Part shown: in pieces, positions 9,376-16,504 of the stretch | How the letters are laid out: each line of letters opens with the position of its first letter | Position numbering within the stretch: position 1 is the stretch's first letter | Assembly: GCA_009699125.1 (NCBI GenBank) | Contig: WLOT01000005.1 | Span: forward strand, 1-35,688 | Origin: Actinomycetota bacterium | GTDB lineage: Bacteria > Actinomycetota > Acidimicrobiia > Acidimicrobiales > Acidimicrobilacustridaceae | Direction of reading: 5' to 3' | Length of the DNA stretch: 35,688 nucleotides | Translations under genes and position numbers: made by a program | Notes under the pieces: model-generated | Database searches by the model: none | Told to the model about the DNA's origin: nothing | The model's input: only the letters and a program-made list of their open reading frames with translations

Positions 9376-10209
9376 TCAGGTCGCAACAACGACGACGACG
9401 CCGATGAGCGCCAACGCCGCACCGATCCACTGCTCGCGTTCAAGGCGCTCATGGTGAACTTGCCGTGCAAGCACAAGTGTCATCACGGGGAACATTGATG
9501 CCAGTGCAGCAACCACTGGCAGAGAACCCGACTGCGTCGCTACGCCATAAAGCGTCACAGCAATGACGTCACCAATTCCAGCAATAGCAACCATCGGGAG
9601 CACCGAAGTCGCCGGTCGTCGCGGCGCCCTTATCGAAAGGACGGCCCCAACCAGCACGACTGGGTAGACAACTCGCATGATGAGGAGTGTCGAATAGGCG
9701 CTGTGTTCGCTCCCGTTCGCTACCGCGAGTAACGAAATGCCAATCCCTAACGCTGCTCCGAGCGCCAAAAGGATTGGACGATGTCCGCCGGTACGGAAAT
9801 CACGAATATGCGGTCCCCCAGCAAGGATCACGCCAACAACCGCAATCGCGATTCCGATGGTCTGAGCGAGTCCCGGGCTCTCGCCTCGCAAGAAACCAGC
9901 AACAACCGGGACAAGGACCGACGTACTGGCGATAGGTGCCACCACGCCCATAGGTCCGGTTGCAAGTCCCCGGTAGAGCAACACGATGCCGATTGAACAC
10001 GAAACACCAGCAACGACACCCCAGCCCACAACCGACGAATCAAAAACCAAATCGCCACTGACGATGGCAATCACAGAAATGACTGGAAGCGCAATCAGGC
10101 TCGCCCACAACAACACCGTCGTCGATGGAGACTTCTTTGAGGCGGTACCACCAAAGAAGTCTGAAGTTCCCCAAAGCGCCGAGGAAATCAAAGCAAGAAG
10201 GATCGGCAT
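9376..10209 (-). CDS. EamA/DMT-family transporter
   Basis: Membrane protein of the drug/metabolite transporter superfamily, 277 aa with ten predicted helices arranged as two EamA repeats (about residues 1-135 and 145-277). The N-terminal 'LLALISSALWGTSDFFGG' is the standard opening of EamA repeat 1, and 'LASMFPVMTLVLARQVHHERLEREQWIGAALALIGVVVV' ends repeat 2 in the usual way. Such carriers export or import small metabolites, amino acids or nucleosides; the substrate cannot be read from the sequence. It starts one base after the prmC stop and is very likely cotranscribed with prmC and prfA. It converges on menB with a 57-base gap and no clear terminator. Confidence 0.85.
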   Translation of the reverse strand: MPILLALISSALWGTSDFFGGTASKKSPSTTVLLWASLIALPVISVIAIVSGDLVFDSSVVGWGVVAGVSCSIGIVLLYRGLATGPMGVVAPIASTSVLVPVVAGFLRGESPGLAQTIGIAIAVVGVILAGGPHIRDFRTGGHRPILLALGAALGIGISLLAVANGSEHSAYSTLLIMRVVYPVVLVGAVLSIRAPRRPATSVLPMVAIAGIGDVIAVTLYGVATQSGSLPVVAALASMFPVMTLVLARQVHHERLEREQWIGAALALIGVVVVVAT

Positions 10210-10210
10210 G

Positions 10211-11092
10211 TCAGTCTCCTCGTCTCACGACAAGTGACCGTTCGCGACCAGCAAGGTCAGCATGGGTTTCGATTCCTACGAAACCAAACGAACGTGCGAG
10301 TTCCGAGGCTGTTTCGAGTTGAAGCGGATCCATCTCGAGAATCAGAACTCCACCGGAACGAAGCCACGAAGGCGCATCTTCAAGAATTGTTCGAATGTCA
10401 TCGAGGCCATCCTCCCCCGCAAACAGGGCAGACTGCGGCTCCCATTCACGAACGATCGCTTCAACCTCATCGCCAATCGCGACGTAGGGGGGATTACTGA
10501 TGATCAGATCAACCGATCCACGCAACTCCGGCGGAAGCGCGTCGAACCACGAGCCTTCCTCGACTCGGACACGCGTTGCCGCCCTGCCAATTCCAGCCAG
10601 ATTGGAACGAGCAACGACCAGTGCGTCCGCGGAAGCGTCGGTGATCCACACCTCGGCTCGTTCAACTTCGGCAGCAAGAGAAAGCCCGATCGCGCCCGAA
10701 CCGGTTCCCAGATCTACCGCGACTGGCCGATCGATCCCCGCCGCGCGCATCGCCTTCAATTCGTCGATCGCGAGACCAGCAACCATTTCCGTTTCCGGTC
10801 GCGGGATGAGTACCCGTCGATCGACGTAGAGATCAAGCGTTCGAAAACCCCAGCGACCAAGCACGTACTGCAACGGTTCGCCGGCCAACCGCCGCTCGAC
10901 CATGAGGTCGTGAAAATGCATGCCGCGTTCAGTGACGTTTTCATCGAGTCCGAGCACATACTCCGGTCCGTCAAAACCGGCAGCTCGCTCGATGATCCAA
11001 CGCGTTTCATTCGTAGGCGAATCAGCGACTACCGAAAGGCGAGCCTCGGTTTCCGCTGCAACTTCACGCCAGGTGATGGTGTTGTCGCTCAT
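10211..11092 (-). CDS. prmC: Peptide chain release factor N5-glutamine methyltransferase
   Basis: SAM-dependent enzyme that methylates the glutamine of the GGQ motif in release factors RF1 and RF2, raising their termination activity. 293 aa: an N-terminal helical domain (about 1-90, containing 'GEPLQYVLGRWGFRTLDLYV'), motif I 'VAVDLGTGSGAIGLSLA' (125-140) for SAM, and the catalytic 'NPPYVA' (200-205) that contacts the glutamine amide. 'LIPRPETE' before motif I is also typical. Its ATG overlaps the stop of prfA, its substrate gene, as ATGA, the usual arrangement. In many Actinobacteria a sua5/tsaC gene follows prmC; here an EamA transporter does. Confidence 0.96.
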   Translation of the reverse strand: MSDNTITWREVAAETEARLSVVADSPTNETRWIIERAAGFDGPEYVLGLDENVTERGMHFHDLMVERRLAGEPLQYVLGRWGFRTLDLYVDRRVLIPRPETEMVAGLAIDELKAMRAAGIDRPVAVDLGTGSGAIGLSLAAEVERAEVWITDASADALVVARSNLAGIGRAATRVRVEEGSWFDALPPELRGSVDLIISNPPYVAIGDEVEAIVREWEPQSALFAGEDGLDDIRTILEDAPSWLRSGGVLILEMDPLQLETASELARSFGFVGIETHADLAGRERSLVVRRGD

Positions 11093-12162
11093 ACGTCGCG
11101 TTCGCGAAGTTGCGTGGCGCGTTCGTCAGCAACGAGTGCATCGACGACATCGTCGAGTTCGCCACCAAGAACTTTGTCGAGTTTGTAGAGCGTCAAACCA
11201 ATTCGGTGGTCAGTAAGACGATTCTCTTTGAAGTTGTAGGTGCGTACCTTCTCGGAACGTCCACCACCACCGGTCTGCGCTTTACGCGCACCAGATGCTT
11301 CAGCAGCCTGCTTTTCCTGCTCAGCCTGCAGCAAGCGACTGCGCAGCACCCGCATCGCTTTCTCGCGATTTTGGATCTGACTCTTTTCGTCCTGCATCGC
11401 AACGACAACGCCCGTCGGAAGATGGGTAATGCGCACAGCAGAGTCGGTCGTGTTTACCGACTGACCGCCAGGACCTGAGGAGCGGTACACATCGATGCGA
11501 AGTTCATTGGGATCAAGAACGACATCGACTTCATCAGCTTCTGGAAGCACCGTGACCGTCGCCGACGACGTATGCACGCGACCCTGGCTTTCGGTAACCG
11601 GCACACGCTGCACGCGGTGCACACCGCCCTCGTGTTTCATCTTCGACCACACGCCGTCACCAGCGAGTCGGAAGGTCACGTCCGAATACCCACCGAGATC
11701 CGATACCTGAGCATCCATAATCTCGAACTTCCAGGCTTGCTTGGTCGCAAAGCCTCGGTACATCTCGAACAGATCTCGAGCAAAGAGGTTTGCCTCTTCT
11801 CCGCCTTCGGCACCGCGAATCTCGACGATGACGTTGCGGGCATCGTTCGGGTCTTTCGGAAGAAGCAGAACCTTGATTTCTTCGTCGAGACGTTCGATCG
11901 CAGCCTCGGCCGTATCGATTTCGGCACGAAGCATTTCGCGATCAGCGCCGTCGGAATCGGTGAACATCTCGCGGGCAGCGGCCAGGTCTTCGGTCGCTTG
12001 GCCGAGATCACGTAAGCGGCTGACCAGTTCCCCAAGGTCGCGATAACGGCGATTGAGCTCGGCATACCGCTTCTGATCAGCGATCATCGACGGATCAGCC
12101 AACGAACCTTCGATCTCGGTGAATTCGCGCTGAAGATCAGGGAGGCGTTCGAGCATGCTCAT
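11089..12162 (-). CDS. prfA: Peptide chain release factor 1
   Basis: Class I release factor that reads UAA and UAG and triggers peptide release on the ribosome. I choose the ATG at 12162 (357 aa), which overlaps the upstream stop as ATGA; the ORF's earlier start is not needed. The stop-codon-reading tripeptide is 'PVT' (188-190), the PxT form that marks RF1 rather than RF2. The catalytic 'GGQ' is at 232-234 in 'SSGPGGQSVNTTDSAVR', the target of PrmC encoded next. The N-terminal coiled-coil domain (1-100) and the downstream 'EKSQIQNREKAM' are normal. Confidence 0.97.
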   Translation of the reverse strand: MSMLERLPDLQREFTEIEGSLADPSMIADQKRYAELNRRYRDLGELVSRLRDLGQATEDLAAAREMFTDSDGADREMLRAEIDTAEAAIERLDEEIKVLLLPKDPNDARNVIVEIRGAEGGEEANLFARDLFEMYRGFATKQAWKFEIMDAQVSDLGGYSDVTFRLAGDGVWSKMKHEGGVHRVQRVPVTESQGRVHTSSATVTVLPEADEVDVVLDPNELRIDVYRSSGPGGQSVNTTDSAVRITHLPTGVVVAMQDEKSQIQNREKAMRVLRSRLLQAEQEKQAAEASGARKAQTGGGGRSEKVRTYNFKENRLTDHRIGLTLYKLDKVLGGELDDVVDALVADERATQLRERDV

Positions 12163-13175
12163 GATGCAGTCTCGCGGTCGCGCCACTCGCCCGACAGCCC
12201 GATGACTTCTGATGGCCCGATGAGGCGTTCCGCGAGGCGTCGAGTGGCTGGATGATCGTCGCGTTCAGGCACCACGATGACAACCCGCGCGTCAGGGTCG
12301 TTGAGCACACGAGCATCGGCAGCAGTTGGCACGACATCAAGATCGATGCCGACCGAACACGCAACGACGACGGCCTGACCTGCGAGATCACGGCCTACGG
12401 CGATTGATGCGCCAATGTCTTTCACGCTGTCACGAGGAGTTGGTGGCTCAACGGGTCGAAGTTCCTGCGCCCCGATGAGATGCGGATCTTGCAGAAGACG
12501 CCATCGCAACCAGCCTTCAGGGGCAAGTCGACGCAGCGGGTGAGCTTCGGCATCGACTCTTCGGACGGCATCGACGCTCGCAATAACTGATTCGAGTGCC
12601 TTTGCTGTCGGAAGATTTCCATGCACCATCGTGAATGCCTCACGATCGTGGCGACCCACACCAACCTCAAGCCGTGTGCCTTCGCTCGATTCAACGACGC
12701 GCGCAATCTCGAGGCCGCGGAGTTCACCACGGATCTCGCCGTGCTCCACCGTCACTTCAACTCCAGCCGCAACCAACATTCCAATAAGTTCTCGGGCAGC
12801 GGCCGACGGCTCGACCGGAGTTGGCACTGGCGCAGAGGTGGCAGGAACAAGCGAGCGACCTTCAATGCGCCACACCGTCGGTGCATCACGGAATTGTTCA
12901 GCCCGACGCGCAACGATCCCCGATGTTTCAACTGATTCAGCCATCACGTGCAACGTTGCGATGCCTTGTCGGTCGGCGAGCACCATCGCTGCACCAAAGC
13001 TGCGAATAGCACCCTCATCTAGCAAGCACCACGCTGCAGTCGCGGCACGCACAAGAGCACCGCCCGGGAAGGGGGTGACGGCGAGTTCAGACGCATCAAC
13101 GTTCGACGCATCGGCAACGAGCGCACGCGCTTTTGCCGCGAGCAGTCGAGTTCGTTGATCTGGATCTAGGGGCAC
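12159..13175 (-). CDS. Unrecognised protein encoded between rpmE and prfA
   Basis: I do not recognise this protein. The ORF opens at 13367, but its first 64 codons run across rpmE in another frame and look like noise (Ser/Arg/Pro-rich). GTG at 13175 has AGGAG 8 bases upstream and gives 338 aa. The product is soluble, with alternating Val/Ala-rich strands and acidic helices and no membrane segment. 'FPGGALVRAATAAWCLLDEG' (about 31-50) and the C-terminal 'GQAVVVACSVGIDLDVVPTAADARVL' look like alpha/beta folds, and the C-terminal third ('ARVVIVVPERDDHPATRRLAERL') is also strand-helix. It overlaps prfA by ATGA, so it is tightly coupled to the release factor. Codon pattern and position support a real gene. 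Confidence 0.75.
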   Translation of the reverse strand: MPLDPDQRTRLLAAKARALVADASNVDASELAVTPFPGGALVRAATAAWCLLDEGAIRSFGAAMVLADRQGIATLHVMAESVETSGIVARRAEQFRDAPTVWRIEGRSLVPATSAPVPTPVEPSAAARELIGMLVAAGVEVTVEHGEIRGELRGLEIARVVESSEGTRLEVGVGRHDREAFTMVHGNLPTAKALESVIASVDAVRRVDAEAHPLRRLAPEGWLRWRLLQDPHLIGAQELRPVEPPTPRDSVKDIGASIAVGRDLAGQAVVVACSVGIDLDVVPTAADARVLNDPDARVVIVVPERDDHPATRRLAERLIGPSEVIGLSGEWRDRETAS

Positions 13176-13212
13176 GGTCGGCTCCTGACCGCGCAGTGGC
13201 TCGGTGGTGCCG

Positions 13213-13419
13213 CTATTTGCGGCGCTTGCCGTACCGCTTCTCGAACTTCTCGATGCGGCCGCCGGTATCAACCAGCTTCTGCTTGCCCGTATAGAAGGGA
13301 TGGCACTCGTTGCAGAGTTCTGAAGTGAGCTCGGCCTTCGTGGAGCGCGTGGTGAAGGTGTTCCCACAGGAACACTTCACGGTCGATTCGACGTAGTCGG
13401 GATGAATGTCGGCCTTCAT
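13213..13419 (-). CDS. rpmE: 50S ribosomal protein L31 (zinc-binding form)
   Basis: Large-subunit protein L31, 68 aa, at the central protuberance where it bridges the subunits. It has the canonical opening '[10 protein letters not shown]' and the four zinc-binding cysteines C16, C18, C36 and C39 ('CSCG' and 'CNECHPF'), so it is the C+ form that stores zinc. The C-terminus is basic ('EKRYGKRRK'). It sits between rho and prfA as in most Actinobacteria. A non-zinc paralogue, if any, lies elsewhere. Confidence 0.98.
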   Translation of the reverse strand: MKADIHPDYVESTVKCSCGNTFTTRSTKAELTSELCNECHPFYTGKQKLVDTGGRIEKFEKRYGKRRK

Positions 13420-13456
13420 GGCGGTGCTCCAAAGAGATTTCGGGACTCACAAGTGT

Positions 13457-13498
13457 GCCGGTCCGGGACGAGAACTGCAATCTCGGCTCCGAACCGGC
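13457..13498 (-). promoter_or_regulatory. Stem-loop between rho and rpmE
   Basis: Imperfect hairpin in the 91-base gap: outer arms GCCGGT/ACCGGC, inner arms CGAGA/TCTCG, with a few pairs between. No T-run follows on the minus strand, so it is more likely an mRNA structure or processing site that separates rho from rpmE than a full terminator. Confidence 0.4.
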
Positions 13499-13510
13499 CC
13501 AGGACAGGGG

Positions 13511-15112
13511 TTAGCCCTTGGCCACCTCGGCCAAGAACTCGTCGTTGGTGCGGAAGGTGCCCAATCGGTCGATGAGCATTTCAAGGCCCGGACCAGCACT
13601 TCCGCCCTCGGCCAGCCCCGCAAGGACCCGGCGAAGCTTGTGGACCTGCTTGAGCTGCTTGGCGTCGTACAACAACTCTTCGTGACGAGTGGAGGAAGCA
13701 TCGACATTGATCGCTGGGTACAAGCGACGCTCGGCGAGACGACGGTCGAGGCGCAGTTCCATGTTTCCGGTGCCCTTGAACTCTTCAAAAATGACGTCAT
13801 CCATCTTCGAGCCGGTTTCGACGAGTGCGCTGGCGATGATCGTGAGCGAGCCACCCTCTTCAAGATTTCGGGCAGCACCAAAGAACTTCTTCGGCGGATA
13901 GAGCGCTCCGGTGTCGATGCCACCAGACATCACGCGACCAGTTGCCGGAGCCGCCAAGTTGTAAGCCCGTGCAAGACGCGTAATGCCATCGAGGATGATG
14001 ACAACGTCGCGGCCTTCTTCCACCAAACGCTTGGCGCGTTCAAGGACGAGTTCCGCAACCGACGCGTGCTCTTCAGCTGGTCGATCGAAGGTCGACGCGA
14101 CAACTTCCCCGTTCACCGAACGACGCATGTCGGTCACTTCTTCAGGGCGCTCGTCAACAAGAAGCACCATCAGGTGGACGTCTGGGTTGTTTTCAGAGAT
14201 CGATTTTGCGATCTGCTTCATGATCGTGGTCTTGCCCGCCTTCGGCGGCGCAACGATGAGACCGCGCTGGCCCTTTCCGATCGGAGCAAGAAGGTCGATG
14301 ATCCGAGTCGTCATGTTGTACGGCTCGTCGCGCGACGAAAGTGTGAGGCGCTCGTCAGGGAACAACGGCGTGAGATCATCGAAACGGCGACGATCGCGAG
14401 CCGAATCGGGCGCTCCCCCATTGACAGAGTCAATGCGAAGCAGCGCCGGGTTCTTTTCGTTGCGCGCGGCCGGGCGACTCGTTCCGACGATGACGTCGCC
14501 ACGACGAAGCGAGAACTGGCGGGTTTGCTTGACCGACACATACACGTCGTCACGAGTAGGCAAGTAGCCACTTACACGGATGAAGCCGTAGCCCTCGTCT
14601 CGAAGATCAAGAACGCCCGAGACCTCAACGGGATCGCCCGACCACGGCTCATCAGTACGTGTTTCGAAACGTTCGCCGCCGCGATCACGGCCACGGCGTC
14701 GACGACGGCGGCCGGCACCCTCGCCATCGTCACCATCGGTGTCGGTTCCAGCAGCCGGACGGGATGGGATTTCGTCTGCACCCGAATCTCCGGCGTCATC
14801 ACCGTCATCACCGTCATCGCCGTCATCACCGTGATCGGCATCGTCATCAGTCGAGACCTCGTCGTCGATCTCAATGACCTCTTCGACTTCGTCCTCGGCA
14901 GTTGTCTCTTCAACAGCCGCAGCCTTCGGCGGACGACCACGTCGTGGCTTGGGCGACGCAGGCTCGGAGTCGGCGATGAGGCCAAGGATCATGTCGATCA
15001 CATCGGCCTTCTTTGCGCGAGAGCCGGGCTTGCCGCCAAGAGTCGACGCAATTGTCAGGAGCTCGTCACGATCTTTCGCTTCAAGCGTGGCGCGTTGATC
15101 TTTCTCGGACAT
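13511..15112 (-). CDS. rho: Transcription termination factor Rho
   Basis: Hexameric RNA-dependent ATPase that ends transcription. From the ATG at 15112 (533 aa; ribosome sites GGGAGG and GAGG just upstream) the order is: a short helical N-domain (1-50), a disordered insertion (about 55-155) that is Asp/Gly-rich then Arg-rich ('[11 protein letters not shown]', '[13 protein letters not shown]'), the cold-shock-like RNA-binding domain ('[20 protein letters not shown]', 174-193), Walker A 'PPKAGKTTI' (289-297), Walker B '[16 protein letters not shown]' (370-385), and the Q/R-loop region to the C-terminus. Such N-terminal insertions are common in high-GC Actinobacteria and aid RNA binding. An operator-like dyad and an AT-rich patch lie upstream. 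Confidence 0.97.
   Translation of the reverse strand: MSEKDQRATLEAKDRDELLTIASTLGGKPGSRAKKADVIDMILGLIADSEPASPKPRRGRPPKAAAVEETTAEDEVEEVIEIDDEVSTDDDADHGDDGDDGDDGDDAGDSGADEIPSRPAAGTDTDGDDGEGAGRRRRRRGRDRGGERFETRTDEPWSGDPVEVSGVLDLRDEGYGFIRVSGYLPTRDDVYVSVKQTRQFSLRRGDVIVGTSRPAARNEKNPALLRIDSVNGGAPDSARDRRRFDDLTPLFPDERLTLSSRDEPYNMTTRIIDLLAPIGKGQRGLIVAPPKAGKTTIMKQIAKSISENNPDVHLMVLLVDERPEEVTDMRRSVNGEVVASTFDRPAEEHASVAELVLERAKRLVEEGRDVVIILDGITRLARAYNLAAPATGRVMSGGIDTGALYPPKKFFGAARNLEEGGSLTIIASALVETGSKMDDVIFEEFKGTGNMELRLDRRLAERRLYPAINVDASSTRHEELLYDAKQLKQVHKLRRVLAGLAEGGSAGPGLEMLIDRLGTFRTNDEFLAEVAKG
14795..14830. repeat. Four tandem 9-base repeats inside rho
   Basis: GTCATCACC occurs four times in a row (one copy has G for A), and a degenerate fifth follows. 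On the coding strand it encodes the Gly-Asp-Asp repeats of the Rho insertion domain. The near-identity at DNA level suggests recent slippage and a length that could vary between strains. Confidence 0.8.
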
Positions 15113-15197
15113 CGGGACCTCGTTCCTCCCGGACGCAATCGACCAGGTGAGATAGGGAAAACTTTGAAAAGTGAACTGAACAGCGGTGCGGGAGAGA

Positions 15198-15219
15198 CAT
15201 CGCTTCGATCGAAGCAATG
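15198..15219. promoter_or_regulatory. Dyad-symmetric element upstream of rho
   Basis: The 14-base perfect palindrome GCTTCGATCGAAGC is extended by CAT/ATG arms to a 22-base dyad with one mismatched pair. It lies about 85 bases before the rho start, with an AT-rich stretch (about 15149-15180) between them that would suit a promoter. A second small dyad, GTCCGTCGGAC, is at 15220-15230. This 200-base gap (15113-15312) is the largest in the window; I see no gene in it. Confidence 0.45.
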
Positions 15220-15312
15220 GTCCGTCGGACGACGGGGAGACGCCGGACCAGCCGAAGCGGTCACAAGCGACGACGTCAGGTTAGTGGCGACCCAGTCGGG
15301 CGACCAAGCAGG

Positions 15313-16458
15313 TCAACGAGCGACCAAGCGCCCCATGAGTTCATGTCCTGGCACGACAGGCAGGTCGGCGACACCGGCTTCGGTGTACTCGCCACCGGAA
15401 CCATCGATCGTGGAGTCGAACAGCAGGTAGGGAACCGCGTCGGATGTATGGGTGCGGAGCGCGAGCGGCGTTGCGTGATCGGGAAGCAGAAGCATTCGCC
15501 ACGGACCACTTGCATCGAGCGATTCGACGAGGCCGGCGAGGATTCGTGAGTCCCAGTTCTCGAGTGCACGAACTTTTTCTTCGACGTTGCCAGCATGGCC
15601 AGCTTCGTCGGTTGCTTCGACATGAACGATGAAGAGGTCGAGCCCATCGTCGAGCCCATCGACAGCACAATCGCGCTTGCCCTCGTAATCGGTGTCGTAC
15701 CAACCAGTCGCCGATTCAAGTTCGACAACTTCGATATCGGTCAGCACACCAAGACCGCGAACCAGATCAACCGCTGTAACAAGTCCGGCTTTGAGTCCGT
15801 ACGTGGATTCAAACGAAGGCATTTGCGGCTGGAATCCTTGGCCCCACAGCCACACCGTGTTTGCATCGATGTCGAAGTCGGCGAGGATGTCGCGAGACGC
15901 GTCCATCACGCGCTGGAGCTTTGCCGCAGCGGGACCAGTTGGCCACACAAGCGACTTACCGGTCAGATCATGCGGCGGCGCACATTCGGCTTCGGCCCAA
16001 TCGGCGGGCGCAACCATGATGTGGCGATACTGAACACCGCGATGAAACTCGATGCCTTCATCGGCGAATGCTTTGTGCATCGCTTCGATTGCTCCGGCAG
16101 CGCGTTCGGTTGAGGGATGCCCGCCAGCGAAGTCGATCATCGTTCCGTCTTCGCCAATCGTTGAAAGATTGCAGCGATAGGCCACTTGATCGGGACGGAG
16201 CTTCAGGCCGAGTGCTGCGGCTTCGATTGGCGCGCGACCGGTGTGGTACTCGGCCGGGTCGTAACCGAAAATCGACATGTTGCCGACATCGGAACCTGGC
16301 GGAAGTCCCTGCGGAATGACCGCTGCGCGTCCGAGCGTCGAACGAGCAGCGATGCGATCGAGCACAGGAGTGTGCGCAGCTTGGAGGGGGGTACGTCCGC
16401 CGAGCTCAGCGAGCGGCTCGTCGGCACAACCATCGGGGACACAGACCACGTATTTCAT
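15313..16458 (-). CDS. ApgM-type phosphomutase-like protein; probable homoserine kinase
   Basis: A 381-aa member of the alkaline-phosphatase superfamily, closest to archaeal-type cofactor-independent phosphoglycerate mutase. The ORF opens at 16956 inside thrC; ATG at 16458 gives the family N-terminus 'MKYVVCVPDGCADEP'. Metal and catalytic residues are present: Asp9, the Ser in 'PPGSDVGNMSIFGYDP', 'HVEATDEAGHAGN' and 'LLPDHATP' near the C-terminus. It lies between thrC and rho, exactly where other Actinobacteria carry thrB, and no GHMP-type thrB is in the window. A subfamily of these proteins clustered with threonine genes has been proposed to be homoserine kinase. I infer that role here; true phosphoglycerate mutase is the alternative. 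Confidence 0.85.
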   Translation of the reverse strand: MKYVVCVPDGCADEPLAELGGRTPLQAAHTPVLDRIAARSTLGRAAVIPQGLPPGSDVGNMSIFGYDPAEYHTGRAPIEAAALGLKLRPDQVAYRCNLSTIGEDGTMIDFAGGHPSTERAAGAIEAMHKAFADEGIEFHRGVQYRHIMVAPADWAEAECAPPHDLTGKSLVWPTGPAAAKLQRVMDASRDILADFDIDANTVWLWGQGFQPQMPSFESTYGLKAGLVTAVDLVRGLGVLTDIEVVELESATGWYDTDYEGKRDCAVDGLDDGLDLFIVHVEATDEAGHAGNVEEKVRALENWDSRILAGLVESLDASGPWRMLLLPDHATPLALRTHTSDAVPYLLFDSTIDGSGGEYTEAGVADLPVVPGHELMGRLVAR

Positions 16459-16504
16459 CGGACCGACAGTCTGCCCGAAGATCCCGCCATTCGGCAGATC
16501 GGCC

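Noticed and set aside
10262-11188. 308-aa plus-strand ORF antisense to prmC
   Set aside because: Shadow of prmC and prfA; no motif, no ribosome site, composition typical of a complementary frame.
13176-13367. N-terminal extension of the unknown gene before prfA
   Set aside because: It overlaps rpmE in another frame and is low-complexity; GTG at 13175 has a good ribosome site.
13406-15430. 674-aa plus-strand ORF, the longest in the track
   Set aside because: It lies antisense to rho and part of rpmE, which carry all their family motifs; its sequence is Arg/Thr/Val-rich with no recognisable domain. Long antisense frames are expected from high-GC codon use.
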